Of a DNA stretch of 64,000 nt, positions 44,977 to 57,799 are shown in pieces (positions within the stretch are counted from its first letter, which is position 1; each line of letters starts with the position of its first letter). Where the stretch lies: the NCBI RefSeq assembly GCF_018687715.1, contig NC_056767.1, positions 2,046,001 through 2,110,000 on the forward strand, read 5' to 3'. The notes under the pieces are model-generated. The model worked only from the letters and a program-made list of their open reading frames with translations. It had not been told where the DNA came from and ran no database searches. The position numbers and the translations under genes are program-made. Origin of the DNA: Carya illinoinensis. Its lineage: Eukaryota; Streptophyta; Magnoliopsida; Fagales; Juglandaceae.

Positions 44977-46717
44977 ATGAGGAATTAAACTTTGTTCATT
45001 AAACTTTGTTCATTGGTTGTTGTTGGAGCAAGACTGGTGATGTTCATACCAAGTTGATTAAACTCTTGATGTATGCATTAAAGATGAGTTCATTGCAATG
45101 TTATTGTATTCAATGATGGATGCATTAATAATGATGAGTTAACTGCAAATTAAGATTCTGAACATGAAATAGATTCACTCTTGTTGATATGGAAATAGCA
45201 TTTCTGTCTTTTTATGCTCTTGTCAATTGGAGGGAGAAAAGAACAATTCCGGTATGATCCGAGCACGTTTGGATACTTTGATCAATCTATTGGTGCCATG
45301 CTCGGATTTTTTTCCGACCAAGTACTTGTTTGACTCCGTATCAATCGAAATTGATTATTGTTAATAGAAATGCTAGGTACAAATCTCAAGTAAGCGAGTT
45401 TCATTTTTTGAAAAATGGTGGGTCTCATAATGAACAAGCGAGTATTTTTTATGGATTTATATATATATATATATATAATATTATAGATATTATAATATTA
45501 TTTAATTTTTAATTCTCATCTCAGTTGATATGAAATTTGCACAACAAAATAATCCAGCCTGTATATATTAAGTTAATGTGCCAACCAAAACCCAACTTTT
45601 GCTTTAATCAACTAAATTTAAAAATAATGATAATAATAATTACAACTTGATCAACTATAGTGGGCTGGGCTGATTTTTCCTTCCTAAAACTTGCTCTTAT
45701 CTATCTAACCACTCCCTCTATCCCGTGTTGCTTTAGAAAATACAGAAACATGAATGGAAAACTATTAATAAGTAAATGATTGTGAATTAATAATAATAAT
45801 ATTGATGAATACATTGACTTTGCAACCCCGAAATAGATGATCTTTTCACACATGACCGTAACCAAATTAATTAAAATCAATATATATTAGTCATCCTTAC
45901 TTTCTGGATGCATGGTAATTTGTGGGCAAAGTAAAACGTTTTTGTCGTATATTCAACATGGAAGTGTCGGTCACGTAATTCTTTTTTAATTAATTGTAAA
46001 AACGTGACATCATGAGGAAGTACTTATATATGATGATTTAATTTACATTATATATATAATATGATTATTGATACCGTTATTAAAAGATTTTATAAAATCA
46101 TGTGATACAACGTTATATCTATTTTACAATAAATATGTAACTAATTTATAATCGGGCGAACTATATCAAGTTATCTGAATTTGTGAGTTTATTTTTATCC
46201 AATACTTTTGTGATTAAGGTATTTTTCTGTATAAAATATTGGAACGAGTGGTCGATAATTGAAACATGTACAACTTAAAAGGCTTGATCCACTGAACGTT
46301 ATAATAGTTTACATACACTCAAATTAAACCATATATATATATATATATATATCTTGCATGCTGAACTTAGTTTGATGAATTTGTGATATAAAAAAAAAAA
46401 TAATAATAATAATAATTTAAAAATTCTTAGCTAGCTAGGTCGGTCGCGTATTTTCTTATGAAGATATTCTTTCAAGCTGGTCCTGTAATCGAGGTTGTAT
46501 TCATGAACTTATGTTGTATAAAGAAGAACTTTGAAATGAGCTGAATAATATAATTGAGAGATGCTCACGGATGATCAATAAAAAATTATACATTACTCTC
46601 AAAATTTTTTTTAAAAAAAAAACCATTATTTCAACACATAAAATAAGAATAATCTGCCGGCCATGCAGTTCTTTGATCGAATGCTATGTAAATTTATTTT
46701 TTCTTATTCAAATTATA

Positions 46718-46750
<33 letters not shown>

Positions 46751-46974
46751 ATATGCATGGTGCATGGTTGGTAGCATGTCTGGCTTCCACAAGGTCAAAA
46801 GTCCGAGGGACGGTAGAGATCAGAGAGGAGATAGAGGAGGAAAGCACGCATTAATTAGGAGTTTTAAACTGATCATGCAATGAATTAACAACTTAATTAT
46901 TGGAGGAAAAAGTAAAACTACTCCATGTCCCGGTGCATGGTGGCCTGATCATTTCTTCCTCCATTCATACATAC

Positions 46975-47012
<38 letters not shown>

Positions 47013-47461
47013 TGTATGCTGACAAATGAAACATATATGGCATGGTACATGCAATACACAATGCACTTGCCATAATATATTTGCATTGAATTCATCTAAC
47101 AAAATAATTAAAATGAAAAATATATCCATAAGGTATAAACAATGTTGCATTTAGACTTCAAATTCAAACATATATATAGATCAGAAGGGAAAGGATAAAA
47201 CTTGTGCTTGAACCATAAAAAAGAGATGAAATGCATTAATGCTAATAATAATTTGCAGGCCACAACAAATCAGAGAAAAATAAAGGCCACAAGCCACAAC
47301 AACACATTGATTAATAAAATTGAATTAAAAAAAAAAAAAAGTTGAGTATGATGTGATATTTGGGCCAAATTGTCCTAAAGCATGCCCCACCAAATTATGA
47401 TTTGAATAAGCTAAGCAGACAGTGCCATTAAGAATTCTCCAAGTAGCAAAAACCCCATAAA

Positions 47462-47505
<44 letters not shown>

Positions 47506-47680
47506 TAAAAACAAATTAAAGTCATATCATCAGAATTAATTCCAGTACTTTAGTCGTCCCTCTCTTTCTATCGATCTTCTTCACCATTGAGCTAGCTAGC
47601 TGAACCAAAAAAACACCTCTATGACTCTTAATTTCCTTTATCGAAACAAAACAAAAAAAGGGAAGAATCTATAACAATAA
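44977..47680. other. AT-rich spacer with several TA and AAT microsatellites
   Basis: (TA)n tracts lie at about 45458-45476, 46330-46353, 46729-46750 and 46983-47012, the last preceded by CATA repeats, and (AAT)n at 47461-47501. No coding signal; the short frames are repeat shadows. The 3' UTR of the MKS1-like gene would occupy the last few hundred bases. Confidence 0.6.
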
Positions 47681-48403
47681 TCAGAAGTCGAAGAAATTGT
47701 TGAATAAATCTATGGATGGAGTGATGGGGGAAGATGCCATACGAGGTGAAACAAAGGTCGAAGGACTAGGCATGAAACTACCTTCTAGGTAATTCTTGCT
47801 GCCATGAAGCACGGGGCTCAAATCATGAAAGAAGCTGCTAAGTGGGCTCGGGTCAGATGGCGGAGAGAAAAAGTTCGATGAAATCGGAGGAAGTGAAGCC
47901 GGCCCCGGTGACAGTATCCCCGGGAAAGAGCCCATGACCATCTCAACCCCATGAGCAATCTCTATCCCTTCCATGCCACCCACTTCGCCACTCTGTTGTT
48001 TCTTATTCCCTTCTGGAGACTTCACCGCCTTCTCTACCGCCGCATAACGTGCCGCCGGCGAAACTGCACCGCTGTTATTGACATTAAAAGGATTGCTTGA
48101 AGGATGATGATCAGCAACAGATGATGAAGATGATGACTGCTGCAGGCGGCCGGTCAGGCTTTGAACAAGGTTCATGAAGTTTCTAGGGCTGGTGTGGATT
48201 ACTTTGGGCGAGACGGTGTAGATGATGACCGGAGGGCGATACTGAGTAGGTTGTGGTTGTGACGGCTGCTGCGGCGGAGCTAGTGGGGGTTTCTTGATCT
48301 TGTGGGAATCTTTGTGCACTCTGAGAGGCGCGGGGCGAGGGCCTTGGAGCTCTCTTCTTGGAGATCTTCCCGAAGGGATATTGTAATTTCCTGAAGAATC
48401 CAT
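47681..48403 (-). CDS. MKS1: MKS1-like VQ-motif protein (MAP kinase substrate)
   Basis: Intronless, 240 residues from the ATG at 48403 (MDSSGNYNIPSGRSPRRELQ). An in-frame ATG 14 codons upstream exists, but the family begins at MD. Landmarks are the basic block GPRPAPLRVHKDSHKIKKPP, a Pro/Gln-rich linker, VIIYTVSPKVIHT, the VQ motif FMNLVQSLTG (FxxxVQxLTG), SPAARYAAVEKA, many Ser-Pro sites suited to MAP kinase phosphorylation, and an acidic/aromatic end (SIDLFNNFFDF). MKS1 proteins are nuclear, bound by MPK4, and use the VQ motif to contact WRKY25/33 factors in defence signalling; that role is taken from the family. W-box cores (TTGAC) on the gene strand lie at 48431-48436 and 48601-48606. Confidence 0.92.
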   Translation of the reverse strand: MDSSGNYNIPSGRSPRRELQGPRPAPLRVHKDSHKIKKPPLAPPQQPSQPQPTQYRPPVIIYTVSPKVIHTSPRNFMNLVQSLTGRLQQSSSSSSVADHHPSSNPFNVNNSGAVSPAARYAAVEKAVKSPEGNKKQQSGEVGGMEGIEIAHGVEMVMGSFPGILSPGPASLPPISSNFFSPPSDPSPLSSFFHDLSPVLHGSKNYLEGSFMPSPSTFVSPRMASSPITPSIDLFNNFFDF

Positions 48404-48553
48404 GCAGCTAGCTGAGTATTGAGCAATGGCGGTCAATACGTACATACATATAAAGAAGGGACCCTAATTTTGATGAAGAGATGATAATATTGATCATAAA
48501 ATCATGACTAGAACTCAAGCTACTTCTAGAGAAGATCGATCGAGATATTGGGT

Positions 48554-48560
48554 TTATATA
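48554..48560 (-). promoter_or_regulatory. Probable TATA box of the MKS1-like gene
   Basis: TATATAA on the gene strand, about 150 bases upstream of the chosen ATG. It is the best-placed TATA element in the upstream region; this is inference from position. Confidence 0.45.
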
Positions 48561-49516
48561 TTTAGAGCTGAAAAGGAAATATTTAAAGATCGAGAGAGCA
48601 AGTCAATGGAGTGGAAGAATGAATTGAATAGATCAAGAAAAAAAGATGATTGCACCAAACATTTAGGAGGAGGTTGTCCACTTGTAGAGGGAAATTAATA
48701 TGATATATGTAGAAATGGTATATAATGGCCGGTTTCGTGATGGTATGGATGTTTGAACTTGTCTAAACTTGTGTGGGAGTTGGAAGGGGTCCTTTACAGC
48801 CTCGTAATTAGAGGGGGAAGATCTAGAGAGCATGACGTGCCATCCATGTAAGCTTAATGAATTTAGCATTTGTTAACTTAATGAATTTTGACCATAATAT
48901 ATTATTATTATTACATTCATAAAAAAATTACATAAAATAATTCACGTGATTTCATTTGATTTATTAGATCTATTTTATAATAAAAATAACTTTACAATCT
49001 GATGAATCACACCAAACTACATTAGTTTATAAAATTACTTTAATTTATATAATTTTTTTGTGATTAGAATATTTTTCATAATATATATGTATGGTATACG
49101 TACTTATACATGATGAGAATAATCTAGTGTTTAGGCAGCACATACAATCATATCATGGACCTCTCATTTAGATGGTCCATCTCATGTTGGTATGGCATAT
49201 TTTGTCATAATATATATAGGGGCTCTAATATATATAGGGCTAGCTCTTTTGGCACGGCACACCTCAAGTGTACAATGAGATGTGCCGGGAGAATGTTTTG
49301 TTCATCCAACTCATATCGATGGAATTTTTAAAAGAATAATGATATACATATGCAATCATGTTTATTACATTTTTTTTTTATAATTATGTAAATAAAGTAA
49401 TGTTATTTTTATAAGTTATTTTATAAAAATACATCTTACTTAAAATATATATAGTTGTATAAAGGTCGACCATAAAAAAAAAAAAAAAAAAATTGTGTCT
49501 AATCATTTTCCTTTTC

Positions 49517-49554
<38 letters not shown>

Positions 49555-50967
49555 GGCATATAAGTATGCAGGACTTTAATAAGGTACCTTGAAGCGATCT
49601 CGGGGGGAATATATACCAATGATCTTGAAGGGGTTACTTGAATTTGATAGAGCCAAATTAATGCACTTGTATTTTAAATAATTAAGCTTGCTCTTCACTC
49701 TGAGTTTTGTTATTTACAATCATATAAATTAATAAATGTGTCATCTTTAACTAATTGACCTATAAAACTATTTAAAACCTGCATATTATATGCTACCTCA
49801 ATCAGTGTACGTAATTAAAGATGATCAAATTAACAACATGACTCATTTCTAGTAAGTTTGTAAGCGATCAAAGCTCCAATATATAGCACTTAAAGATATC
49901 TTAATGCATGAAAAAAGTTAAATTATAAAAGAATTGCACAAGACTTGTATAAATCATTACTTTCTTAGATGTATTCATTCTATCTTATCTTTATTAATTA
50001 TCAATATATGATATATAGGTAGTAACTTGTACATAGCACTTGGCAGGCTGCCATGGGTTGAGTGGCTCTACAGCGATAGGATCCCGACATGGGATCTACA
50101 GTGCTTTTTTTCATGTATTTTTAAATATTTTTTTTATAAAAATTCATAACATCATTAAAATATACTTCTTTAATAATTAAATAAAATAAATAAAAAAAGA
50201 CGACCGTCGAGATCCTCCATCTCAGCATTTTTCTTGTGGGTTTGCCATGCATATGTGGTTGGACTGTTTCATCTAGGAAGACGCGATCGATGGGTATGTA
50301 ACTAATAATTTTGAATCTTCCAACAAACATAAAGCATTATTGTCAAAATCTCATGGTCCCTCAAAGTCAATACCATATGTACTTGGTTTCCAACATTGAA
50401 GACTATCATCAACTCCTTTTTATTTTTTTATTTTTGGGTCTTTTTTGTTTTTTGTTTTTTTTGTATTCTTTTCCAAGATATATAATTAAATAAGAAATCG
50501 TCGTGATTAATTGATACTGTACTCACAAATGAGTAAATTAAACGAATAACCTAAATGATAATTTGTTTTAATACCCATTTTATTTCCATAAGCTGGTCAT
50601 CTTAATTTATACACATAGTAATTTATATATTATAATTGATTTAGAAATTAAACTTCATAATATATATATATATATTTATATATGTGAATTCTATATAAAT
50701 AATTAATATCCTTAGGCCTAGCTAGCTAGGTCGATATTGGATGATAATTAATTTGCAGGCCTAGCTAATAATTATAATGTTATTTAATAATAATTAAAAA
50801 CGTTAATTTATAACTTAATTAGCACATTAGTTACTATGATGTCTGTACATACAGATGGATTGAATAAGTAAAAGAAACATGCATGGGATTAATGTCAAGT
50901 CTGGGATTAGTAAAGACAATGGTTGTCGGGGGGGACCAAGTGAGAAAATTCAAAGGGGAAGAGCAAT

Positions 50968-50969
<2 letters not shown>

Positions 50970-51019
<50 letters not shown>

Positions 51020-51020
51020 T
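50970..51020. repeat. Compound (CT)n(TA)n microsatellite, copy A
   Basis: About 35 bases of CT followed by about 16 of TA. The equivalent in copy B (61786-61862) has about 55 bases of CT and a longer TA run, so the locus has expanded or contracted since duplication. Confidence 0.9.
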
Positions 51021-51999
51021 ATGTATATTATGTTTGTCCCGTACGTTGGATATATGGCATGACCGAGCAATGACAAATTAGATCAGAAGAACGTGGCAAA
51101 ACATGAAGGCTTAAGGCAGTACCCTTTGTGCAGAAGGATGTTATAATGGATTTAAATAAAGAGCATTGGTGGTGCAGTAACAATTATATATAATTATTTG
51201 ACTATATTAAAATAAAATAATATTTTTTTTAAAAAAAATCCTAGAAACATCATATACAATTTATAAACGAATTAGTGTTTTAAAACAACTAAATCAGTAT
51301 TTTAATTGATGAAATTTCTTGCATTTCTATTATCGGAATTATCATAATATTATTTCAAATGGGATTTTTATCAATAACAAACACGATTTCTTCGGGGAAG
51401 CTAATTTTGGATTGCCAAGTGATCCACTTAGATCAGTCTAAGAAGGCCCAGCCCCTGAATATGCTAGAGATCAATAGTCAAGTGTTTACTTAATTGTTAT
51501 CTAAGTGTTTTTAAATGAGTTTGTGATTTTTTTTTTTTTAATAAATGTTTAAGAGTCCAAAAAAAAAATGTATGAAAAGAAAAGATGAAAAAAAAGTCAT
51601 TTAACCTTATTGGAGACTACTCTTGTACTACACCCTCGGTAGGTATAATAGGACTATTCTAATATGTAATATTTTTCTATTGCAAAACCTTCTTAAAAAA
51701 AAAGATGCTACAAGGCCATCTGAACTTTATTGCTCAGATGACCCTTTTGACACATGTAGTTTATTAAAATATATATACAATCACAAAAGAATAGAGAGAA
51801 TTTAGGTTTTGGTTTTTCTCTTTTGTATTTTTGAACATCATTTTGTTTTGTGTACGTTTCATTTTTATTTATTTATTTTTATAATAAATCATGTGACACC
51901 ATTATATGATATCAATTAAACAGTAAAAATTGGATGACTCTGTCGCAGTACTCTTCTTAAATTTGGGAGGGAGGCACGTGTGAAATGATCAATACTGTT

Positions 52000-52100
52000 C
52001 TTTTTTTGATACATTTGGAGAATGGAAGTTTTGAACTCCAGACCTTCATTTCAGAAGCTATGGGTTATGTCAATCAGACCACAAGCCTTTGGCATGATCA
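52000..52100 (-). mobile_element. tRNA-derived SINE remnant, copy A
   Basis: On the minus strand, GTGGTCTGATTGACATAACC is followed after about 25 bases by GGTCTGGAGTTCAAAAC, resembling pol III A and B boxes, then an A-rich end. The duplicate copy lies at about 62780-62880. It is too short and worn to name a family. Confidence 0.45.
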
Positions 52101-52790
52101 ATACTGTTTTAAATTGTAGTTATTTATGTTTTTCTTAAGATTTGTTCTATCATTTCCCTTATTTTCTTCAATCTCATTGCTTTGAATGCCATGAAAATAT
52201 TGTTTTATCGTTTTTTCTCGAGCATAAGATTTAGACTAATGGCAACCAATTCGCATTCAATCTTCTTCAATCATGAATTCTAATCAGGCTCAATTTGTTA
52301 TTATTTTCCAAGAAAATAATGGCTGCAGGCAAATCTTTATTAATTTACTCGTAGAGATTCACACGCCAATGCCATTTAAGAGCAAACTTTATTCATATAT
52401 AGTCACCAAAACAGAAGAAACACGGAGTAATAGAAAAGCTAGCTAGTCACGATCCTCGATGGTTGGTGCATGACCAGTACTCATGTTTTACCACAAAACG
52501 AAACATCCAGACACGTACTTACATGGCATCTATTTTAGAAGAGAAATGTTTTAGTCACAAAAAGATCTCACAAAAGTAAATCAACAAATTGACATGGTTT
52601 GATATTGTACGTTAAATTTTAAAAGTACTTTTATTATAAAATAGATCTAAAAAACTATGTCAAGTTTGTAGATTTATTTTTGTAAAATCGTTTTGTGACT
52701 GTAGTAGTGCTTCTCTTCCTAGAAACAACCTAATTATTCAGAAAACAAACAGACATTAAACCCAAATTAACAAAGCATGGATGTAATAGC

Positions 52791-52796
52791 TTTATT
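52791..52796 (-). promoter_or_regulatory. Polyadenylation signal AATAAA of the small peptide gene
   Basis: AATAAA on the gene strand, 22 bases past the stop codon of the secreted-peptide gene. Confidence 0.6.
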
Positions 52797-52818
52797 CATA
52801 ATACGATCAAGAATCTAA

Positions 52819-53607
52819 TTAATTATATCCTCCACGACCAGTGGTATTGTAGCTATTGTATCCTCCCCGCCCGTTGGTGTTAGTTTGAAGAACCCTTCTT
52901 CCTGCAATTACCGTAAATTAATTAATTATATGATGTCAAACATTGAGGATATACGTTAGGAATGATAAGAGGAAAAATAAAATTAATCACATATGAAATA
53001 AAATTTATGTGGTTCGATAACGTGCTTACATCTATAGAAAATTTTTATATTCAGATAATAACAAAATATGTAGTGGGCCACTGTACAAGGATTTAATACA
53101 AATTTGCCAAAAAAACTACAACGAATACTTATTCAATTAGGTCATCAAACAGCTGGACCATCACAAACACGACCAGGCTCCACACATAGATATGAGTCCA
53201 ACAATATATAGTGAGTACTTTCAAAACACAACTCAAAACTGTTTAATTTTCTCTCAAACACGCAAGAAGGATGGTATGTATAAGCTAAATTGCAGCATAT
53301 ATACTTGCAGGCAACTTTTGCATGCAAGATGGATGGAATTAGATTTTGATGAAAGCAAGTATGCAAAGAGAATGCATCTCTAACTAAAAATGCAGAGGAA
53401 GGTTTAGCGTGATGTCATTTTGCTACTAGAAGCCCATGCAGTACTACAAGACTGAAATAAAATGCTGAAAATACCAAGCTTAAGCTGATCTGTCAAGGAT
53501 GCATCAAGTGCAGCAGTGGCCACCTCAGTGGACATGAGCAGAAAGATCGCAACAAGAACAGCCAAAACTATGAACTTGGTGGCCTTAGTAGTAGCCATTC
53601 TTGCCAT
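52819..53607 (-). CDS. Small secreted Gly/Tyr-rich peptide precursor, two exons
   Basis: Exon 1 (53475-53607) ends CTTG|GTATTT and exon 2 (52819-52901) follows TTGCAG; joined in frame they give 71 residues. The first ATG (MARMATTK) is used; a second lies three codons on. Residues 11-32 form a signal peptide core (FIVLAVLVAIFLLM) ending in an ATA-A type cleavage site. The mature part is about 39 residues. It has a dibasic GRRVLQ at the exon junction and ends in NGRGGYNSYN and TTGRGGYN, two GRGGYN units with the last residue N at the very C-terminus. There are no cysteines. I do not recognise a named family; it resembles short glycine-rich secreted proteins and could be a processed signal peptide. 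A TATA box lies 101 bases upstream and AATAAA follows the stop, supporting a real gene. Confidence 0.7.
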
Positions 53608-53707
53608 GCTGAATTTTGAGGAAGAAGATGCTTATTGCTAGCTTTAAGTATACAAAACCTTTGCAGATGACAATGGAGATCTACCTGTTTTGGGGTCACA
53701 ACGTACA

Positions 53708-53715
53708 TATTTATA
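53708..53715 (-). promoter_or_regulatory. TATA box of the secreted-peptide gene
   Basis: TATAAATA on the gene strand, about 101 bases upstream of the ATG, a normal plant spacing allowing for a leader of about 70 bases. Confidence 0.6.
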
Positions 53716-54301
53716 ACCAATTAAGGATAAGAACTCTGTCCACGGCCCTATTATTTCTTTATTTATTTATTTTTCCTTTATAAAGAAGAAAGAATGCAAG
53801 ATTTGGTAAACCATATTGGAAGATATAACACCTTTAGTGATGCCGGTCAAGTTTATCCGTATAAAGGTGTCGTCTTCATGACCACATGGTCAATATCAGC
53901 GGCAATTTTTTGCTATAATCAATCTGGTTTCTTACATCTTTAATTAAACTACGTGGTTAACCCATATAATCACCAAATCCTTTGATCTTGTTCATTTAGT
54001 ATAAGAGAAATGTTTTATAACCATAACGTAATTTTATAAAAAGAAACTCATAAATAATCATAACTTGACGTAGTATATCATATTATAAATTTATTTTTAT
54101 TATAAAATAAATTTAGAATATTATGTAAATTTAATTACGTCAATTTAGAAATTTAATATTATGACATATTTTTATGACTATAGCAGTTTTTTTTAAATAT
54201 AAAACACATATAATTATATGAAATCCATGATATAATTTCTTCTCTTAGAAAGAGCTAGAAACCCATTTCAAATTTCGTTTTGTATGACCCAAGTGTCCGT
54301 A

Positions 54302-54335
<34 letters not shown>

Positions 54336-54704
54336 GAGGTTGCCTCTATTTTTGGTAATGAGGACGGGCCGCCAAAGTGGATTAGACTGGTAAATTTCAA
54401 GTAGCCAGTCAAATTTTCCTACGTATCATCACAACTTGGCAGCTGGATTTTCCTACAAAAGATTTTGTACTTACACTCGGCGAAACTTGCGCCGTTTGGT
54501 TTTGTTAAGAGTTTACTGAACAATTTAATATTTACACACATAATTTTTAAATTATTAAATTTATCTTAATTCAATATATTTTTACACTTGAAATCAATAA
54601 TTTTTTTTAACTTGATATATCTTTATACGTAAAATTTATAATTCTTTTCAATTTTTTATAAATAAATTTAAATTCATCTTAACATTTAAATAAATTTAAC
54701 ATTG
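53716..54704. other. Spacer between peptide gene and duplication copy B
   Basis: AT-rich DNA with a TG/TA microsatellite at about 54301-54334. No coding signal. The start of copy B at about 54705 is gradual because of the low complexity. Confidence 0.45.
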
Positions 54705-55113
54705 TTAACTTAATGAATTAATATTATCTTAACCATAATATATGACTATTGTTACATACATAAAATAATTCACGTAATTTTATCTGATTTATTAAATCTA
54801 TTTTATAATACAAATAATTTTATAATCTGATGAACTACACAAATTATATTAGTTTACGAAATTATTTTAATTTTTATATTTTTTTATGGCTAGAATATTT
54901 TTCATAATATATATGTATGGTGTAGGTACTTATACATGATGACATGATGAGAATAATCTAGCGTTTAAGCAGCACATACAATCATATCATGGGCCTCTTA
55001 TTTAGATGGTCCATCTCATGTTGGTATGGCATCTTTTGTCATAATATATATAGGGGATCTAATATATAAAGGGTCAGTTCTTTTGGCACGGCATACCTCA
55101 GAACACCTCGTGT

Positions 55114-55230
55114 CATTACAAGAAATCCGCCTTTTGCAACGGTTTTAATTTATAAAATTGCTGCAATAGCTTATTAAAAGACGCTGCATACTTTTAAAAT
55201 AATAATTTTCTTTTTTGATTTCTTGTAGTG
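55114..55230. mobile_element. CACTA-like MITE, 117 bp
   Basis: The left tip is CATTACAAGAAATC and the right tip inverted is CACTACAAGAAATC, 14 bp with one difference, typical of CACTA ends. The interior carries TTTGCAACGG and GCTGCAATAGC blocks common in these MITEs. The expected 3-bp duplication is not clear. Compared with copy A, roughly 190 bases of target sequence are missing at the insertion point. Confidence 0.7.
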
Positions 55231-55310
55231 GTTGTATAAAGATCGACCATAAAAAAAAAGTTATCTAATTATTTTTCTATTCCAAATATATATATATATA
55301 TATACACTAG

Positions 55311-57799
55311 ATGAAAGCAATGTGTAATGCATGTTTGCTTAGTTTATAATTTTTTTTGCTAACAACTAATTTTTTATTAATAAGGACATAATGTTTTTGA
55401 TTAATTAAATAATAATGTAATGTTTATATAATTTATAAATAATTACATGTTGTGATATGTTATAAAAGAAGATCATTAATAGAAGCTATAACATGGTCCT
55501 ATATATTATATCATTAGTTTTTAGTGATAAACCAGTTCCTTCAAACTCAGTTGCACTAAAAAAATTCACCAAAAGCATGCTAGGATAGTAAAAACAAATT
55601 TTCTTATTGATGAGATTAAAAAGAAGGTTTAGTATGTTCAATGCATGTTGACACCACGAACATACAGCTCTAAATTATCATGCATAAAGAAACACACAGA
55701 AGTCAAAAGGAATATATTCAACCAAAAGGGAAAAATGTGGCACATCCAGAAAATTTGCCCCACACAGAAGTCAGTTCAGTAGTATCATCGAAATACTGAT
55801 GTAATGATGTAGTAATATAATTTCTATATAAATAATTTACTCTTTTTAAGAAGAGGTGCAATCCAATCCAAGTACACTGGGTGCATACAAGAGAAAGCAA
55901 CTCATTGGAGGGAGGGAAAAGGGTAAACAAAGAGCCAAAGATACTCTTGAGCCAAATTTCTATTTGATGTTTGGAATGTGATAGAATTGTTCAGCACTGC
56001 ATAAATGATGTTACTATATCAATTTTGATTTCGAAGTTCAATATCTTGAGACCACTTGAGTACTAAAGGAAAGTCAAATGCTCCCAAGTTCCTTTGAAAC
56101 TGGTATAAGTAGTTGAATTGTAAGATGTATAGAATGGCTAATTAGACATTCTTCTTCATCATGTCAAATCGAGTAGCCTGAACCAAGCCCAACCACCCAT
56201 AGTCAAAGAAATATGGAAAATAAATTACTAAATAAAAAATTTGAAGATATGTTTGAAAGGCCAATTTGGAAGTAACTGCAGTGTCGTCATAGCATAGTTT
56301 TGCAAGCATGGCATTGGAAAGTGAGGTGAAGACTCAACACTCAATCCTTATCCTTTGGAAAAGGGTAAAAGCTAAGAGACAAAGCAAACAATTATCGAAT
56401 GACTGTAGAGAAAAAAGGAAAAATTTGCAAAACAGTATTGAAAGCTAAGAGACAACCATAAATATTCTTGACAGAAAAATCTAATGCGTATAAAAATTTA
56501 TTCAGCTAAATGCGATGAAATAAAAGCAAAAATAAGATTATGATATGAATCCCCACAACATAGGCTCCATTTGAGTGACAAGAAAAGGAACTTTTTTTAC
56601 GCATTAAAAGGAGGGGGGACTTTTTCTGAAATTTTGCGTATAGTGGTCTTAAAACCTTGTGGGTCCCATGACAAAATATTTTACCGTAGTAAAATTTTTC
56701 TTCAAAAATCCCATCCAGCATTTTAGAAGGATTATGTCTCATATTATATATATACATATATATGCACACATTGATGGTATGCAATCATCAAGGAAACTTG
56801 TTGCTATTTTTTCAGCAATCTTTTCTTGTAAACAAAAATAATGGAACAGTTGTGAAAATTCAATTTTGTTTTTATCCTTTTCTGCTTGAAATATGGTCAA
56901 GGCAACAAGACAGCATCAAGATTTAACCAACTTCAACAAAATGAGAATAGCTCATTTCATAAAATTCCCCACCCAAATTCCTTATTTCTTATCCAGTCTA
57001 GTAAATTCTTATCAAACTCCAAAGCAGAGGGCAATAGAGGCCTACCTCATTCATTCTACGAATAAGCTACTAAGAGGATCAAAAACTTAGGAAAATTGTT
57101 CAACAGTTCAAGAAAATAAATTCTAATGAATTAATTAGGCATAAAAAAATAATCTACTATCCAATCACCTATCATCTATTTCGTAATTCAATATCATATT
57201 GTATATAAAAAGTATATAAAAAGAAGTTCACATTCTAGAAATAGAACTATATCTTTACGAAGAAGGCACCTGAAGAAAAATATCAATGAAGTTATTCTCT
57301 GTTATCATGTCATATTCTAGCACATTGCAATAAGTTCTAGTCCATTCAGTTGAGAAAAATGGCAATCGTAGGTTAACTTCATTAGTTCAATTGAGAAGCT
57401 GTTAACGCTTGGGGGAAGAGCCCAGTAATCAAGCAAAGACCTTATCTATATAGAACTCAAATATGGTATGACAAGCCCCAACATCCAACTAAGAAATGGT
57501 GGTTGTCCCATGTCCTTTTTAACATCCTAATACTTAACCTAACCAAACTGAAAATTAAAAAGGAAAACCACATCCAAAAGGAGACTTTTTCAAGAAGCAA
57601 AGACCATAATGATGATACCTGTTTGAGAAGGCTTGAACCTCTTATTTAACCAACGAAGAGCAAGTATATAAAATGCAAAGATGTGAAAACAGAATAATTA
57701 GGACAACTGGCTTCTATTTACATCATAGTAGTTCTTACTAAGGTTTATCCATATGACCAAAAAATGAAAAATGTAGTATTAAGGATATGCGATTGTTAC
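55311..57799. other. Helitron 3' half; no gene identified
   Basis: No recognised coding exon. On the minus strand near 55903-55860, TCTTGTATGCACCCAGTGTAC resembles the tail region of plant LINE or other gene 3' ends, so this may be a further captured or inserted fragment. Frames at 56506-56784 and 56893-57090 have no recognisable domain. Confidence 0.35.

Larger units (their letters stand above)
48870..52700. repeat. Tandem segmental duplication, copy A
   Basis: This 3.8-kb stretch is repeated in the same order and orientation at 54705-55306 plus 60208-63425. Matching landmarks include GGTCCATCTCATGTTGGTAT (49165, 55007), ACTTTAATAAGGTACCTTGA (49573, 60233), TTGGCAGGCTGCCATGGG (50040, 60701) and GGTTGGTGCATGACCAGTAC (52461, 63247). 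It contains no recognised gene, only AT-rich DNA, microsatellites and a SINE-like remnant. It lacks the Helitron and the 171-bp MITE present in copy B and so gives the empty sites for both. Confidence 0.9.

Noticed and set aside
48504..48698. 64-residue plus-strand frame upstream of the MKS1-like gene
   Set aside because: It lies in that gene's promoter and leader on the opposite strand and has no recognisable feature.
55860..55905. LINE or gene 3' end on the minus strand inside the Helitron
   Set aside because: A short resemblance to common plant 3' sequences only; not enough to call an element.
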